A DNA stretch of 17,435 nucleotides from positions 1-17,435 of the forward strand of contig CALDGN010000216.1 in assembly GCA_937942965.1 (NCBI GenBank), given 5' to 3'. Shown one piece after another: positions 7,116 to 13,867 of the stretch. The position numbers and the translations under genes were made by a program. The notes beneath the pieces are model-generated. The model ran no database searches, was not told the origin of the DNA, and worked only from the letters and a program-made list of their open reading frames with translations. Position 1 is the stretch's first letter. Every line of letters begins with the position of its first letter. This DNA comes from an uncultured Acidimicrobiales bacterium (GTDB lineage: Bacteria > Actinomycetota > Acidimicrobiia > Acidimicrobiales > UBA10347).

Positions 7116-8384
7116 ATGGCTCGGCGCACACAGGACCCCGACTCGGCGTCTTCGCGACGACCGACGACACGAGCTGCGCTTTCCTCGCTCCAGATTCCGG
7201 CCTACCGGACGTTGTGGTGGGCGGGCGTCTTCTCGTTCATCTCGGTCCAAGGCCAGTTCGTGCTGCGTGGTCTTCTCGCCTGGGACCTCACCGAACGCGA
7301 GGGCGCGCTCGGTCTCGTCTACCTGGTGTTCGGCCTCACCATGCTCGTTTGCACGCCATTCGGTGGTGTCGTCGCGGACCGAGTTCCGAAGAAAACGGTG
7401 CTGCTCGTCACCCAGGCACTGATTGCGCTGGCGGCAGGTCTGATGGCCCTGGTCGTGATCACCGACGTCGTCACGTTTTGGATGTTGCTGCTGGCCTCGA
7501 TCGCCCAGGGATTGGCCTTTGCGTTCTATGGGCCCGCCCGGGTCGCCATGAGCGCGGAACTGGTCGGGCGCGACCAGCTCGGCAACGCGATCACGCTTTC
7601 GCTGCTCAGCATGAATAGCACCCGTGTCTTCGCCCCCGCACTCGCCGGCATCTTGGCCGGTATTCCTGCGATAGGTATCGGTGGCGCGTATCTGCTCTCC
7701 ACGATCGCGTCGATCGCATCGCTGGTCCAGATCTTCCGGCTTCCGAACATGCCAGCAGCGGCGACTGAGCGTCGCAATCCGTTCAAGGAAATCGCTGCGG
7801 GCGTTCGCTACGTCCGAAACGACGACCGGCTCCGGCGCATCGTGGTGGCGTCGTTCTTCGTGATCATGTTCGGCTTCAACTATGTGGCATTCATTCCCGC
7901 CCTCGTCGAAGGCATCTTTGACCTCAACGACACCTGGGTCGGCTTGGTCAGTTCGGCCAGCGCGATCGGTGCCGTCGCCGTCTCCTTCCCGCTCGCGGCC
8001 AAGGCCGACGGTCCCGGCGGGTTGCGCATCATGATCGTGAGCGGCATCGGGTTCGGCATCGGGGTCATGCTGCTCGGCGGCGCACCGTCGATCTGGGTCG
8101 CATTCCTGATCGTCATCGGCATCGGTGGGTTCACCACGGCGTTCCAGTCGATGTCGAACACCCTCGCTCTGACGCAGACCGACGACGAAATGCAAGGGCG
8201 CGTGCAGTCACTCATGCAGCTCTCGTTTGCTGGCTTCGGCATCGCAGCCGCGCCGATCGGCGCCCTCGCCGAGTTCATCGGACTCCGGTGGGCGCTCGTG
8301 GTTATGGGCGCCGTCGCCCTGACCGCAACCGCGATCTTCGGCACGCTTGAGCGGAACGTCGTCCGCGAGCCAGCATTTACCTAA
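7116..8384 (+). CDS. MFS transporter, EntS/MFS_3-like exporter
   Basis: Secondary transporter of the major facilitator superfamily (422 residues, about 10-12 hydrophobic helices). After a polar N-terminus (1-24) comes LQIPAYRTLWWAG, an opening shared by the MFS_3/EntS-type exporters. The loop 2-3 signature is FGGVVADRVPKK, with the conserved Asp-Arg. A second related loop sequence is FGPARVAMSAELV around residue 140. After the last helix there is only a short charged tail. Members export siderophores, drugs or small metabolites by proton antiport. The substrate cannot be read from this sequence, and the neighbours give no pathway clue. It is divergent from DUF3097 and convergent with the 351-residue protein gene, with only 15 bases between the stops. 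Confidence 0.9.
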   Translation: MARRTQDPDSASSRRPTTRAALSSLQIPAYRTLWWAGVFSFISVQGQFVLRGLLAWDLTEREGALGLVYLVFGLTMLVCTPFGGVVADRVPKKTVLLVTQALIALAAGLMALVVITDVVTFWMLLLASIAQGLAFAFYGPARVAMSAELVGRDQLGNAITLSLLSMNSTRVFAPALAGILAGIPAIGIGGAYLLSTIASIASLVQIFRLPNMPAAATERRNPFKEIAAGVRYVRNDDRLRRIVVASFFVIMFGFNYVAFIPALVEGIFDLNDTWVGLVSSASAIGAVAVSFPLAAKADGPGGLRIMIVSGIGFGIGVMLLGGAPSIWVAFLIVIGIGGFTTAFQSMSNTLALTQTDDEMQGRVQSLMQLSFAGFGIAAAPIGALAEFIGLRWALVVMGAVALTATAIFGTLERNVVREPAFT

Positions 8385-8399
8385 CAGCCGAGCCGAGAC

Positions 8400-9455
8400 T
8401 CAGCTGAGCGGGAAGTAGCCCGGCACCTGGTGCGGATGGGTGTCCAGGTGCACCTTGGCTTCGGGCGCACCACTGAAGCGACCGTGTGTCCAACGGATCT
8501 CCACGTGACCTTCGATCGAGAACACCTGCGGCGCCTCGGGCAGCCGAGGAGCTTCTGGTGAGGCTGGCGCAATCGCTGGTCGTTCCACGACATCAGCCTG
8601 CCAGCGCACCATCGGTTGGCCTGCGGCTTCGGGCCATGCGTCGAAGCTGCGGACCTCGTAGCGGCTGCGGAAGTCCCACGGCGTACCGACCCGATACCGC
8701 AGCGGGTCTCCCGACGTCGTCGCACCCAGCACGAAGTAGGGCGCGGCCTGCAAGCGCAACAGCCGCCACAGCATCGACTCGCGCTCGCGAGCCGTGCGCA
8801 ATGACGTGCGCCAACGCTCGGCCGACGCAGTCGCCACGGCCATCGAGAAGTCTTCGTACGCCCGCTGCGAGGTCTCGGGCAACCGGCCCCGCTTCGGCAA
8901 TGCGGCCTTGAGCGCAAGCCGATCTGGCTTGTCCAAGTCCGCGACAGCGGCCGGCGTGCCGCCGACTTGGGTGTCGAACAAGCACGCTTCGTAGAACGCT
9001 TGGTACGCCTGTGGAGCCGTCGTCAGGAACCAGTCGCTCCCCCGCTCGACCCGGCGCTCGGCCAACGATCGGTCGAACAGGTGCGATGGGCTGACGTTGT
9101 GCAGAATCGAGCTGCCGTACTTGCACGACACGAGGTACACGTGATCGACCCGGAGGTCAGCTGGCACTTGCTCGTACCCGGGCGGCTTGTGCGGGCCCTT
9201 CCATTCCACCGTCCACGGCGGCCGGCCTCGGAGACCATCGTCAGCTCGAGCGAAGATGCGCCCGTTCTCCCACGCCGTCTCGAACTCTCGGGTGTGGCTA
9301 CCGGCCTGGCGAGCCGCATCGAGGCGCTCGTAATGCTCAGTCGTCAGATTGACGACCGACATCGGCCGCACCAGCAGCGCTTCGTCGAGATCTCGGAACC
9401 CGAGCATCGCGAGTCCGGTGATGATCTCGGTGATCTCGGTTCGGATCGCGGCCAC
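8400..9455 (-). CDS. Unrecognised protein in methyltransferase operon, candidate restriction nuclease
   Basis: The 351 residues match no family I can name with confidence. It is the last gene of an operon that begins with a DNA methyltransferase, the usual place for a restriction enzyme. The central part has PPWTVEWKGPHK (Glu84, Lys86) and then VDHVYLVSCKYGSSILHN (Asp104, Ser110, Lys112). Either can be read as a PD-(D/E)XK-like core: E-x-K in the first, or D..S-x-K in the second with the usual acidic residue replaced. The middle is helical and Arg-rich (about 196-240). The end (VHLDTHPHQVPGYFPL) looks conserved. There is no signal or membrane segment. The start is GTG 9455, preceded by GAGG at suitable spacing and 15 bases after the previous stop. 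A DNA-specificity or accessory subunit is an alternative. Confidence 0.75.
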   Translation of the reverse strand: MAAIRTEITEIITGLAMLGFRDLDEALLVRPMSVVNLTTEHYERLDAARQAGSHTREFETAWENGRIFARADDGLRGRPPWTVEWKGPHKPPGYEQVPADLRVDHVYLVSCKYGSSILHNVSPSHLFDRSLAERRVERGSDWFLTTAPQAYQAFYEACLFDTQVGGTPAAVADLDKPDRLALKAALPKRGRLPETSQRAYEDFSMAVATASAERWRTSLRTARERESMLWRLLRLQAAPYFVLGATTSGDPLRYRVGTPWDFRSRYEVRSFDAWPEAAGQPMVRWQADVVERPAIAPASPEAPRLPEAPQVFSIEGHVEIRWTHGRFSGAPEAKVHLDTHPHQVPGYFPLS

Positions 9456-9470
9456 AAGCGCCCTCGTCGA

Positions 9471-9788
9471 TCAGCTGTCGCGGAACAGGGCTGCGAACTG
9501 AAGCTGCGCGCCGATCATGTCCGCAGGGAGATCGTCGTCGGTGTACACGCTGCTGTTCGAATACACATCGATGCCCGTGCCGGTCTCTTGGATCCAGGTC
9601 ACCACCGCGTCGCCCCACCGTTCCGACAGCAACGCCTCGCGCACCGACGTTGCACTGCCGTTGAGCAGCTCGGCTTGGGTGCGAGCGACGACTTCGAGTG
9701 CGAGCACCCGGTGCAGCGTGTCGAGATCATCGGCCAGATACACCAGCGGCGGTTCGGTGTGGACCACCGCCGTCGCAACGGCGGCCAT
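9471..9788 (-). CDS. Unrecognised 105-residue protein between methyltransferase and candidate nuclease
   Basis: This small acidic, soluble protein is translated from an ATG at 9788 that overlaps the methyltransferase stop (TGATG), so it is translationally coupled. Residues 1-50 look mostly helical (DDLDTLHRVLALEVVARTQ). The rest is mixed, with LSERWGDAVVTWIQETGTG and a Tyr/Asp-rich segment VYSNSSVYTDDDLPADM. I do not recognise it. There is no helix-turn-helix of the kind found in restriction controller proteins, no signal peptide and no membrane helix. Its fixed position between the methyltransferase and the 351-residue protein suggests a subunit, assembly factor or inhibitor of the same system. 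This is inferred from context only. Confidence 0.75.
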   Translation of the reverse strand: MAAVATAVVHTEPPLVYLADDLDTLHRVLALEVVARTQAELLNGSATSVREALLSERWGDAVVTWIQETGTGIDVYSNSSVYTDDDLPADMIGAQLQFAALFRDS

Positions 9789-11362
9789 CAGACCTGACGC
9801 CCCATGACTTCTTCGAATTCTTCGATGTCGGTCTCGTTCCAGAACCCGGCAATCGGCGCATCGGCACCAGCGGCATAGGCCACCAGCCGTTGCGAAACGG
9901 CCGCATCGTCGAACATCTCGATGGCATCGAACACGCCATGAGGACCAATCGCCCGCAAGGCCTTGTCGCCTTCGCTGCCGGACCCGGGCAGATTCGATGT
10001 CAACACCAGCACCCGACTCGGGTTCTGTGAGTCTTCGCGGGCCTTGAGCACGTGGACCCGGCCGAGCAGCTTCCAGAGCGTGTCGGTGCGCATGAGCCCA
10101 GGGCGCACTGTCGTGAACGCACCCGAGACATCGACGTAGTACTGGCGCCCGTCGCGATCGGCGACCAAGAAGTTGAACTGCAAGCCGAGCTTGGGGATCT
10201 TGGCCTTTTCCTTCACGATCTCGAAGCCGGCGGCCGTCAGCACCTGTTCGGCGATGTCGGCGGCCTTCTTGCCCTCGCTCGTCGCCCGAGCTTGGAAGTG
10301 TTCGAGACGCTCTTGGCCATCGTCGGGAAGCTCGATAGCAAGCTCGCCCTGGCTTGCGCCTTCGTAGGACGGCACCTTGGGGCGCTGCTTCTCGGCATCG
10401 AGGCGGTCCAACGCGATCTCGGCGTAGTCCGGGTCGAGTTCGAAGCCCATGCCTCGGCGTCCGGTTCGTTCCGCCGCCAACAGGGTCGTACCGCTGCCCA
10501 GGAACGGATCGATCACGACATCGCCGCGATAGGTGTACAAGTCGATCAAGCGACGAGGCAGCTCGATCGGATACGGCGCCGGGTGCTGCACCCGACGGGC
10601 CGACTCGGGTGCGATCTTCCACACATCGAGCGTGGCTTCCATAAAGTCGTCGGCGCTCAACGTCGACTCGTGGGGCAGGTCCTGCTCGGCACGCCCCTTG
10701 GGCATCGCTCGATCGAAGCGACCCTTGCTGGCCACGATGACCCGCTCGGTCAAGTCACGCAGCACCGGGTTGGTGGCCTTGCGGTACGAACCCCACGCAA
10801 CCGAGCCAGTAGCGCCCTCGGCCTTTTGCCAGATGATCTCGCCCCGCAACAACATGCCGAGGTCGTCTTGGAGAATGCTGATGATGTCGGCCGACAGACT
10901 GCGGTACGGCTTGCGGCCCAGGTTGGCCACATTGATCGCCATGCGACCGCCCGGCTCAAGCACCCGCAGGCAGCTCGAGAACACGTCGCGCAGCATCTCG
11001 AGGTATTCGAAGTACGTGGTCGGGATGGCCGAGCCGTCTCGGCGCGTGTTCGGATCGCCAGCGACTGCCAGCTCGTATTCCTTGCCCACGAAGTACGGAG
11101 GCGAGGTAACGACCAGCGCCACGCTGTTCTCGGGCAGGACCTCGTGGATCTTGCGGCTGTCCATGACCCGGACCGGGTCGGCCAGCACGTCTTCGGCGAC
11201 ACGGGTGACCGTGTTGTCGTCACTGATCGTCGGCGGCGTGAAGCGGGCGTAGAACGCCGAGCTGTCATGGCTCTCGCGCGCACCGGCGCCAAACGACGCG
11301 GTTTCGGTACCCCGACGGGCCGTCTCGCTCGCTGGCGTATCGCTTTTGGTCTTGTCGCTCAT
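9788..11362 (-). CDS. Beta-class DNA methyltransferase (N4-cytosine or N6-adenine) with nuclease-like C-terminal domain
   Basis: S-adenosylmethionine-dependent DNA amino-methyltransferase, 524 residues. The catalytic motif IV is TSPPY (86-90) and the cofactor motif I is DPFLGSGTT (285-293), in the order IV then I, which defines the beta group. SPPY favours N4-cytosine but does not exclude N6-adenine. Residues 145-270 should hold target recognition. Residues 330-524 are an extra domain: a helix (365-384), then strands LQFNFLVADRDGRQYYVDVSGAF (396-416, Asp411) and an Arg/Trp helix, with PD-(D/E)XK-like order but Ser413 where the catalytic Lys is expected. I prefer ATG 11362 because a strong ribosome-binding site and short leader ORF lead into it. 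GTG 11398 would add 12 residues. It is the first gene of a coupled three-gene operon. Confidence 0.9.
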   Translation of the reverse strand: MSDKTKSDTPASETARRGTETASFGAGARESHDSSAFYARFTPPTISDDNTVTRVAEDVLADPVRVMDSRKIHEVLPENSVALVVTSPPYFVGKEYELAVAGDPNTRRDGSAIPTTYFEYLEMLRDVFSSCLRVLEPGGRMAINVANLGRKPYRSLSADIISILQDDLGMLLRGEIIWQKAEGATGSVAWGSYRKATNPVLRDLTERVIVASKGRFDRAMPKGRAEQDLPHESTLSADDFMEATLDVWKIAPESARRVQHPAPYPIELPRRLIDLYTYRGDVVIDPFLGSGTTLLAAERTGRRGMGFELDPDYAEIALDRLDAEKQRPKVPSYEGASQGELAIELPDDGQERLEHFQARATSEGKKAADIAEQVLTAAGFEIVKEKAKIPKLGLQFNFLVADRDGRQYYVDVSGAFTTVRPGLMRTDTLWKLLGRVHVLKAREDSQNPSRVLVLTSNLPGSGSEGDKALRAIGPHGVFDAIEMFDDAAVSQRLVAYAAGADAPIAGFWNETDIEEFEEVMGRQV

Positions 11363-11379
11363 CGCGCGCTCATGGCCAT
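11359..11379 (-). CDS. Six-codon leader ORF overlapping the methyltransferase start
   Basis: The strongest Shine-Dalgarno in this region, AGGAGGG (11384-11390), is four bases before an ATG at 11379 that opens a tiny frame (MAMSAR then TGA). Its stop overlaps the methyltransferase ATG as ATGA. This would deliver terminating ribosomes to the methyltransferase start and could limit or couple its expression. An internal ATG at 11373 is in the same frame. It is too short to judge by codon use, so it is a structural proposal only. Confidence 0.4.
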   Translation of the reverse strand: MAMSAR

Positions 11380-11399
11380 GGGGCCCTCCTGGTTTCACG

Positions 11400-11405
11400 A
11401 CTCTA
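11400..11405 (-). promoter_or_regulatory. Candidate -10 box for the methyltransferase operon
   Basis: TAGAGT on the minus strand would start transcription near 11393, just before AGGAGGG. If so, the upstream GTG at 11398 would not be in the mRNA, which supports the ATG start. No clear -35 hexamer is visible. Confidence 0.35.
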
Positions 11406-11419
11406 GGTGGACCATAGAG
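11401..11419. promoter_or_regulatory. Imperfect dyad in the methyltransferase/oxygenase divergent region
   Basis: CTCTAGGTGGACCATAGAG reads as CTCTA-GGT-GG-ACC-A-TAGAG: arms complementary over eight bases, with one extra A on the right. It covers the candidate -10 box of the methyltransferase operon and lies 59 bases before the oxygenase start. An operator controlling methyltransferase dosage would be logical for a modification system. No controller gene is present in the operon. Confidence 0.4.
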
Positions 11420-11465
11420 ACGCCCTGTGACATTCCCGGAAGGGCTGGCATCACCAACCGTCCAC

Positions 11466-11471
11466 TACCGT
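11466..11471 (+). promoter_or_regulatory. -10 box of leaderless oxygenase promoter
   Basis: TACCGT lies six bases before the ATG at 11478, with no ribosome-binding site between. This supports 11478 rather than the GTG at 11427 as the real start. Confidence 0.5.
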
Positions 11472-11477
11472 TTCGCC

Positions 11478-12542
11478 ATGTCCTCTCCGGCCTTCGATGC
11501 GATCCCCATTGTCGACGTTGCACCGGCCCTCGGCGACACGCCAGATCCTGACTTCGCCCGCCGATTCACCGACATCTGCCACCACGTTGGCTTCGCCGTC
11601 GTAACCAACCACGGCATCGAACGCACACTCGTCAACGACGTCTTCGAGATGATGCACCGTTTCTTCGCCTTGCCGACCGAGCAGAAGATGCTCATCGACA
11701 AGAACGCCAGTCCGCAGATGCGCGGCTGGGAACCCGTCGGTGCCGAGACGACCAACAACGAAGCCGATATTCGCGAACAGATCGACGTCTGGACCGGCCA
11801 CGCCACGGTCGACGACTCGGATGCGCCCGTCTACCACCGCCTCTACGGTCCGAACCAATGGCTCGACGACGACGTCCTCGCTGGGCATCGCGACCTGAGC
11901 GAACGATGGATCAACGCGCTCGCAGATCTCGCCGACAAACTCATGGCGTCGCTCGCCATCGGTCTCGGCCTCGACGCCGACCACTTCCGCAACCTGTTCG
12001 GCGACCGCACCATGTCGCTGGCCAAGTTCATCCACTACCCGCCGACGCCAGCTGGGGCGGCGGGCGTAAACCCGCACCACGACGCCGGCTTCCTCACCGT
12101 GCTCGCACCAGGCCCGACCGCCGGGCTCCAGGTCCAGAATCCAGATGGCGATTGGATCGACGTGCCCGTGATCGAGGACACCTTTGTCATCAACCTCGGC
12201 GAGATGATCCAGTCGATGTCGGGCAACTATCTGGTCGCCACGCCGCACCGGGTCATCACCAGCGACGAACGCTGGTCGGCCGGCTACTTCCATGGGCCAT
12301 CGCTCGATACGTCGTTAGCGCCGCTCGATCTCGACCCGCGGTTCGCCGCTGCGGTCGAAGCCAGCCCACACCACCGCCAAGCCGGGTTCATGCCCACGCC
12401 GGCCGAAGCAGAAGCTGGCACCGCAGCCATGGCCAGCGCCCACCGGCCGACGACATACGGCGAACAGCTGTGGAACTACTTCAGCCGCAGCTACGCCGAG
12501 GCGATGGCCAACCATCACGGCGACATCCTCGACGCGACCTAG
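11478..12542 (+). CDS. 2-oxoglutarate/Fe(II)-dependent oxygenase, isopenicillin N synthase-like
   Basis: Non-haem iron oxygenase of the isopenicillin N synthase/DIOX family (354 residues), cytoplasmic. The N-terminal domain has the usual opening IPIVDVAPAL and HHVGFAVVTNHGI (35-47). The iron-binding triad is His200-x-Asp202 (NPHHDAGFLTVL) and His257 (TPHRVI). The co-substrate-binding R-x-S is Arg265-Trp-Ser267. The core strand DTFVINLGEMIQ (234-245) fits the family. Members hydroxylate, desaturate or cyclise small molecules. The substrate here is not predictable, and no biosynthetic neighbours are present. The frame continues upstream to a GTG at 11427, but family similarity and a -10 box at the right distance favour ATG 11478. 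It is divergent from the methyltransferase operon. Confidence 0.9.
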   Translation: MSSPAFDAIPIVDVAPALGDTPDPDFARRFTDICHHVGFAVVTNHGIERTLVNDVFEMMHRFFALPTEQKMLIDKNASPQMRGWEPVGAETTNNEADIREQIDVWTGHATVDDSDAPVYHRLYGPNQWLDDDVLAGHRDLSERWINALADLADKLMASLAIGLGLDADHFRNLFGDRTMSLAKFIHYPPTPAGAAGVNPHHDAGFLTVLAPGPTAGLQVQNPDGDWIDVPVIEDTFVINLGEMIQSMSGNYLVATPHRVITSDERWSAGYFHGPSLDTSLAPLDLDPRFAAAVEASPHHRQAGFMPTPAEAEAGTAAMASAHRPTTYGEQLWNYFSRSYAEAMANHHGDILDAT

Positions 12543-12554
12543 CAAACTGCGAAA

Positions 12555-12570
12555 CTCCGCTGCCGCGGAG
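12555..12570. terminator. GC-rich hairpin after the oxygenase gene
   Basis: CTCCGC-TGCC-GCGGAG is a perfect 6-bp stem with a 4-base loop, 13 bases after the oxygenase stop and before the msrB promoter. No T-run follows on the plus strand, although three T residues follow on the minus strand. It is a terminator-like or attenuating structure, unproven. Confidence 0.35.
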
Positions 12571-12603
12571 CACTCCGACAAGACGCGTACGGCCCGAGAC
12601 CTC

Positions 12604-12609
12604 TACGAT
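12604..12609 (+). promoter_or_regulatory. -10 box of leaderless msrB promoter
   Basis: TACGAT lies six bases before the ATG at 12616. A GAGG just before the ATG has spacing too short for a ribosome-binding site, so a leaderless transcript is likely. Confidence 0.55.
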
Positions 12610-12615
12610 CGAGGC

Positions 12616-13020
12616 ATGAGCAACTACGAAGTCGACGACGCCGAGCTCCGTGAGCGCCTTACCCCCGAGCAGTATGCGGTGACGCAACACGCCGGCACCG
12701 AACGTGCCTTTACCGGCAAATACTGGGACACGACCGAAGCCGGCGCCTACAACTGCATCGTCTGCGACGAGGAACTGTTCTCGAGCGACACCAAGTACGA
12801 CGCAGGCTGTGGCTGGCCCAGCTTCTACGCCGCGACCGACGACGCCAAGGTCGAACGCAAGGTCGACCGCAGCCACGGCATGGTCCGGGTCGAGGCCGTG
12901 TGCGCCAAGTGCGGCGCCCACCTGGGTCATGTGTTTCCCGACGGCCCTCAGCCGACCGGCGAGCGCTTCTGTATGAACTCTGCGTCGCTCAACCTCGAAA
13001 CTGCCGAAGCAGACGAGTAG
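12616..13020 (+). CDS. msrB: Peptide-methionine (R)-S-oxide reductase MsrB
   Basis: It reduces the R epimer of methionine sulfoxide in oxidised proteins, using thioredoxin-supplied electrons, in the cytoplasm (no signal peptide). The 134 residues are the normal single-domain size. All family markers are present: the opening LTPEQYAVTQHAGTERAFTG, zinc cysteines in two CxxC pairs (Cys47/50 and Cys96/99), AGCGWPSF with Cys65 as the probable resolving cysteine, LGHVFPDGP, and the catalytic Cys119 in RFCMNSASL. There is no MsrA domain fused or adjacent. It is probably transcribed from its own promoter and is convergent with the VOC gene, with six bases between the stops. Confidence 0.97.
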   Translation: MSNYEVDDAELRERLTPEQYAVTQHAGTERAFTGKYWDTTEAGAYNCIVCDEELFSSDTKYDAGCGWPSFYAATDDAKVERKVDRSHGMVRVEAVCAKCGAHLGHVFPDGPQPTGERFCMNSASLNLETAEADE

Positions 13021-13026
13021 CGGTTC

Positions 13027-13812
13027 CTAGGCGCCGTCGTCGGTGGCCGTCGAGCGGTCGATGACCGCGAAGACGGCGCCCCAAGGGTCCATCATGCTCG
13101 CGGCTCGCCCAAACGGCGTGTCGTTGGGCGCCATGGTGACCGTGCCGCCGTTCTCGGCTACATACGACGCGGCCGCGTCGGCATCGGCCACCACAAAGTT
13201 CACTTGCCAGTGCGACGGGACTTCGGCGGGCACCATCGCCGGAAGCGCCATCGTGCCAGCGGTAGGGGTGCCGCCGTTCGAGAAGATCGTGTACGACATC
13301 TCGCCCATGTCCATGACCTCGCTCGTCCAGCCAAAGACCGTCTCGTAGAACGACGTCGATGCGGTGACGTCGCGGCTCAGGCAATCGAACCAGCAAGGCG
13401 CTCCAACCTCGTCCATGACCTTGAGGCCGCTGTCGCCTTGGCCTTCGAACAGGCAGATGACGGCGCCAGCCGGGTCGGCAATCACCGCGATGCGGCCGTT
13501 GTCGGGGATGTCAAACGGTTCCTGAAAGACCGCTCCGCCCGCAGCAGTTGCGGCTGCGATCGTTACGTCAGCATCGACGACGTTGACGTAGACCGACCAC
13601 ACCGGAGGCATCTCGCCCATCTCGGGCGTGAGCTCCATCGCTCCGGCGACAGCGTCTTCGCCCCGTAGGTAGATCGCATACGGCGTCTCGCCATCGGTGA
13701 CTGCGGTCCAGCCAAAGAGCCCGGCATAGAAGGCCGAGGCTGCGTCGAGGTCGACCGCCGCCAGGTCGACCCAGCTAATGGCGTGTTCTGCGTGCTCGTC
13801 AAATGTGACCAT
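13027..13812 (-). CDS. Two-domain VOC (glyoxalase/bleomycin-resistance fold) protein
   Basis: 261 residues made of two vicinal-oxygen-chelate domains (about 10-122 and 133-252). Each has the typical opening around a Tyr-Phe-Gly helix (ASAFYAGLFGWT, STSFYETVFGWT) and a closing strand with DPAGAVICLFEG or DPWGAVFAVID. The size and layout resemble the mycobacterial two-domain VOC protein Rv0577. Metal-ligand positions seen in true glyoxalase I are not clearly conserved in both halves, so catalysis is uncertain. Small-molecule binding or detoxification are alternatives. There is no signal peptide. The start at ATG 13812 is supported by TAGCTT six bases upstream. Confidence 0.88.
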   Translation of the reverse strand: MVTFDEHAEHAISWVDLAAVDLDAASAFYAGLFGWTAVTDGETPYAIYLRGEDAVAGAMELTPEMGEMPPVWSVYVNVVDADVTIAAATAAGGAVFQEPFDIPDNGRIAVIADPAGAVICLFEGQGDSGLKVMDEVGAPCWFDCLSRDVTASTSFYETVFGWTSEVMDMGEMSYTIFSNGGTPTAGTMALPAMVPAEVPSHWQVNFVVADADAAASYVAENGGTVTMAPNDTPFGRAASMMDPWGAVFAVIDRSTATDDGA

Positions 13813-13818
13813 GCGCCG

Positions 13819-13824
13819 AAGCTA
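13819..13824 (-). promoter_or_regulatory. -10 box of leaderless VOC-gene promoter
   Basis: TAGCTT on the minus strand is six bases before the ATG at 13812, with no purine-rich ribosome site between. It shares the geometry of the DUF1800, DUF3097, oxygenase and msrB starts. Confidence 0.5.
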
Positions 13825-13867
13825 CATCAGCCATAGGACAGCCTGCCGAGCGACCGCTCACTCCGCT

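Noticed and set aside
9471..10622. 383-codon frame reading through the methyltransferase into the 105-residue protein
   Set aside because: Only its last 105 residues look like a protein. The upstream part is the methyltransferase read out of frame, and an ATG at 9788 coupled to the methyltransferase stop gives the proper start.
11427..11477. GTG-initiated extension of the oxygenase
   Set aside because: The conserved N-terminus and a correctly spaced -10 box favour ATG 11478.
10052..11551. 499-codon open frame on the plus strand opposite the methyltransferase
   Set aside because: It is antisense to a gene with clear catalytic motifs. Long antisense frames are common in GC-rich coding DNA, and the translation shows no family features.
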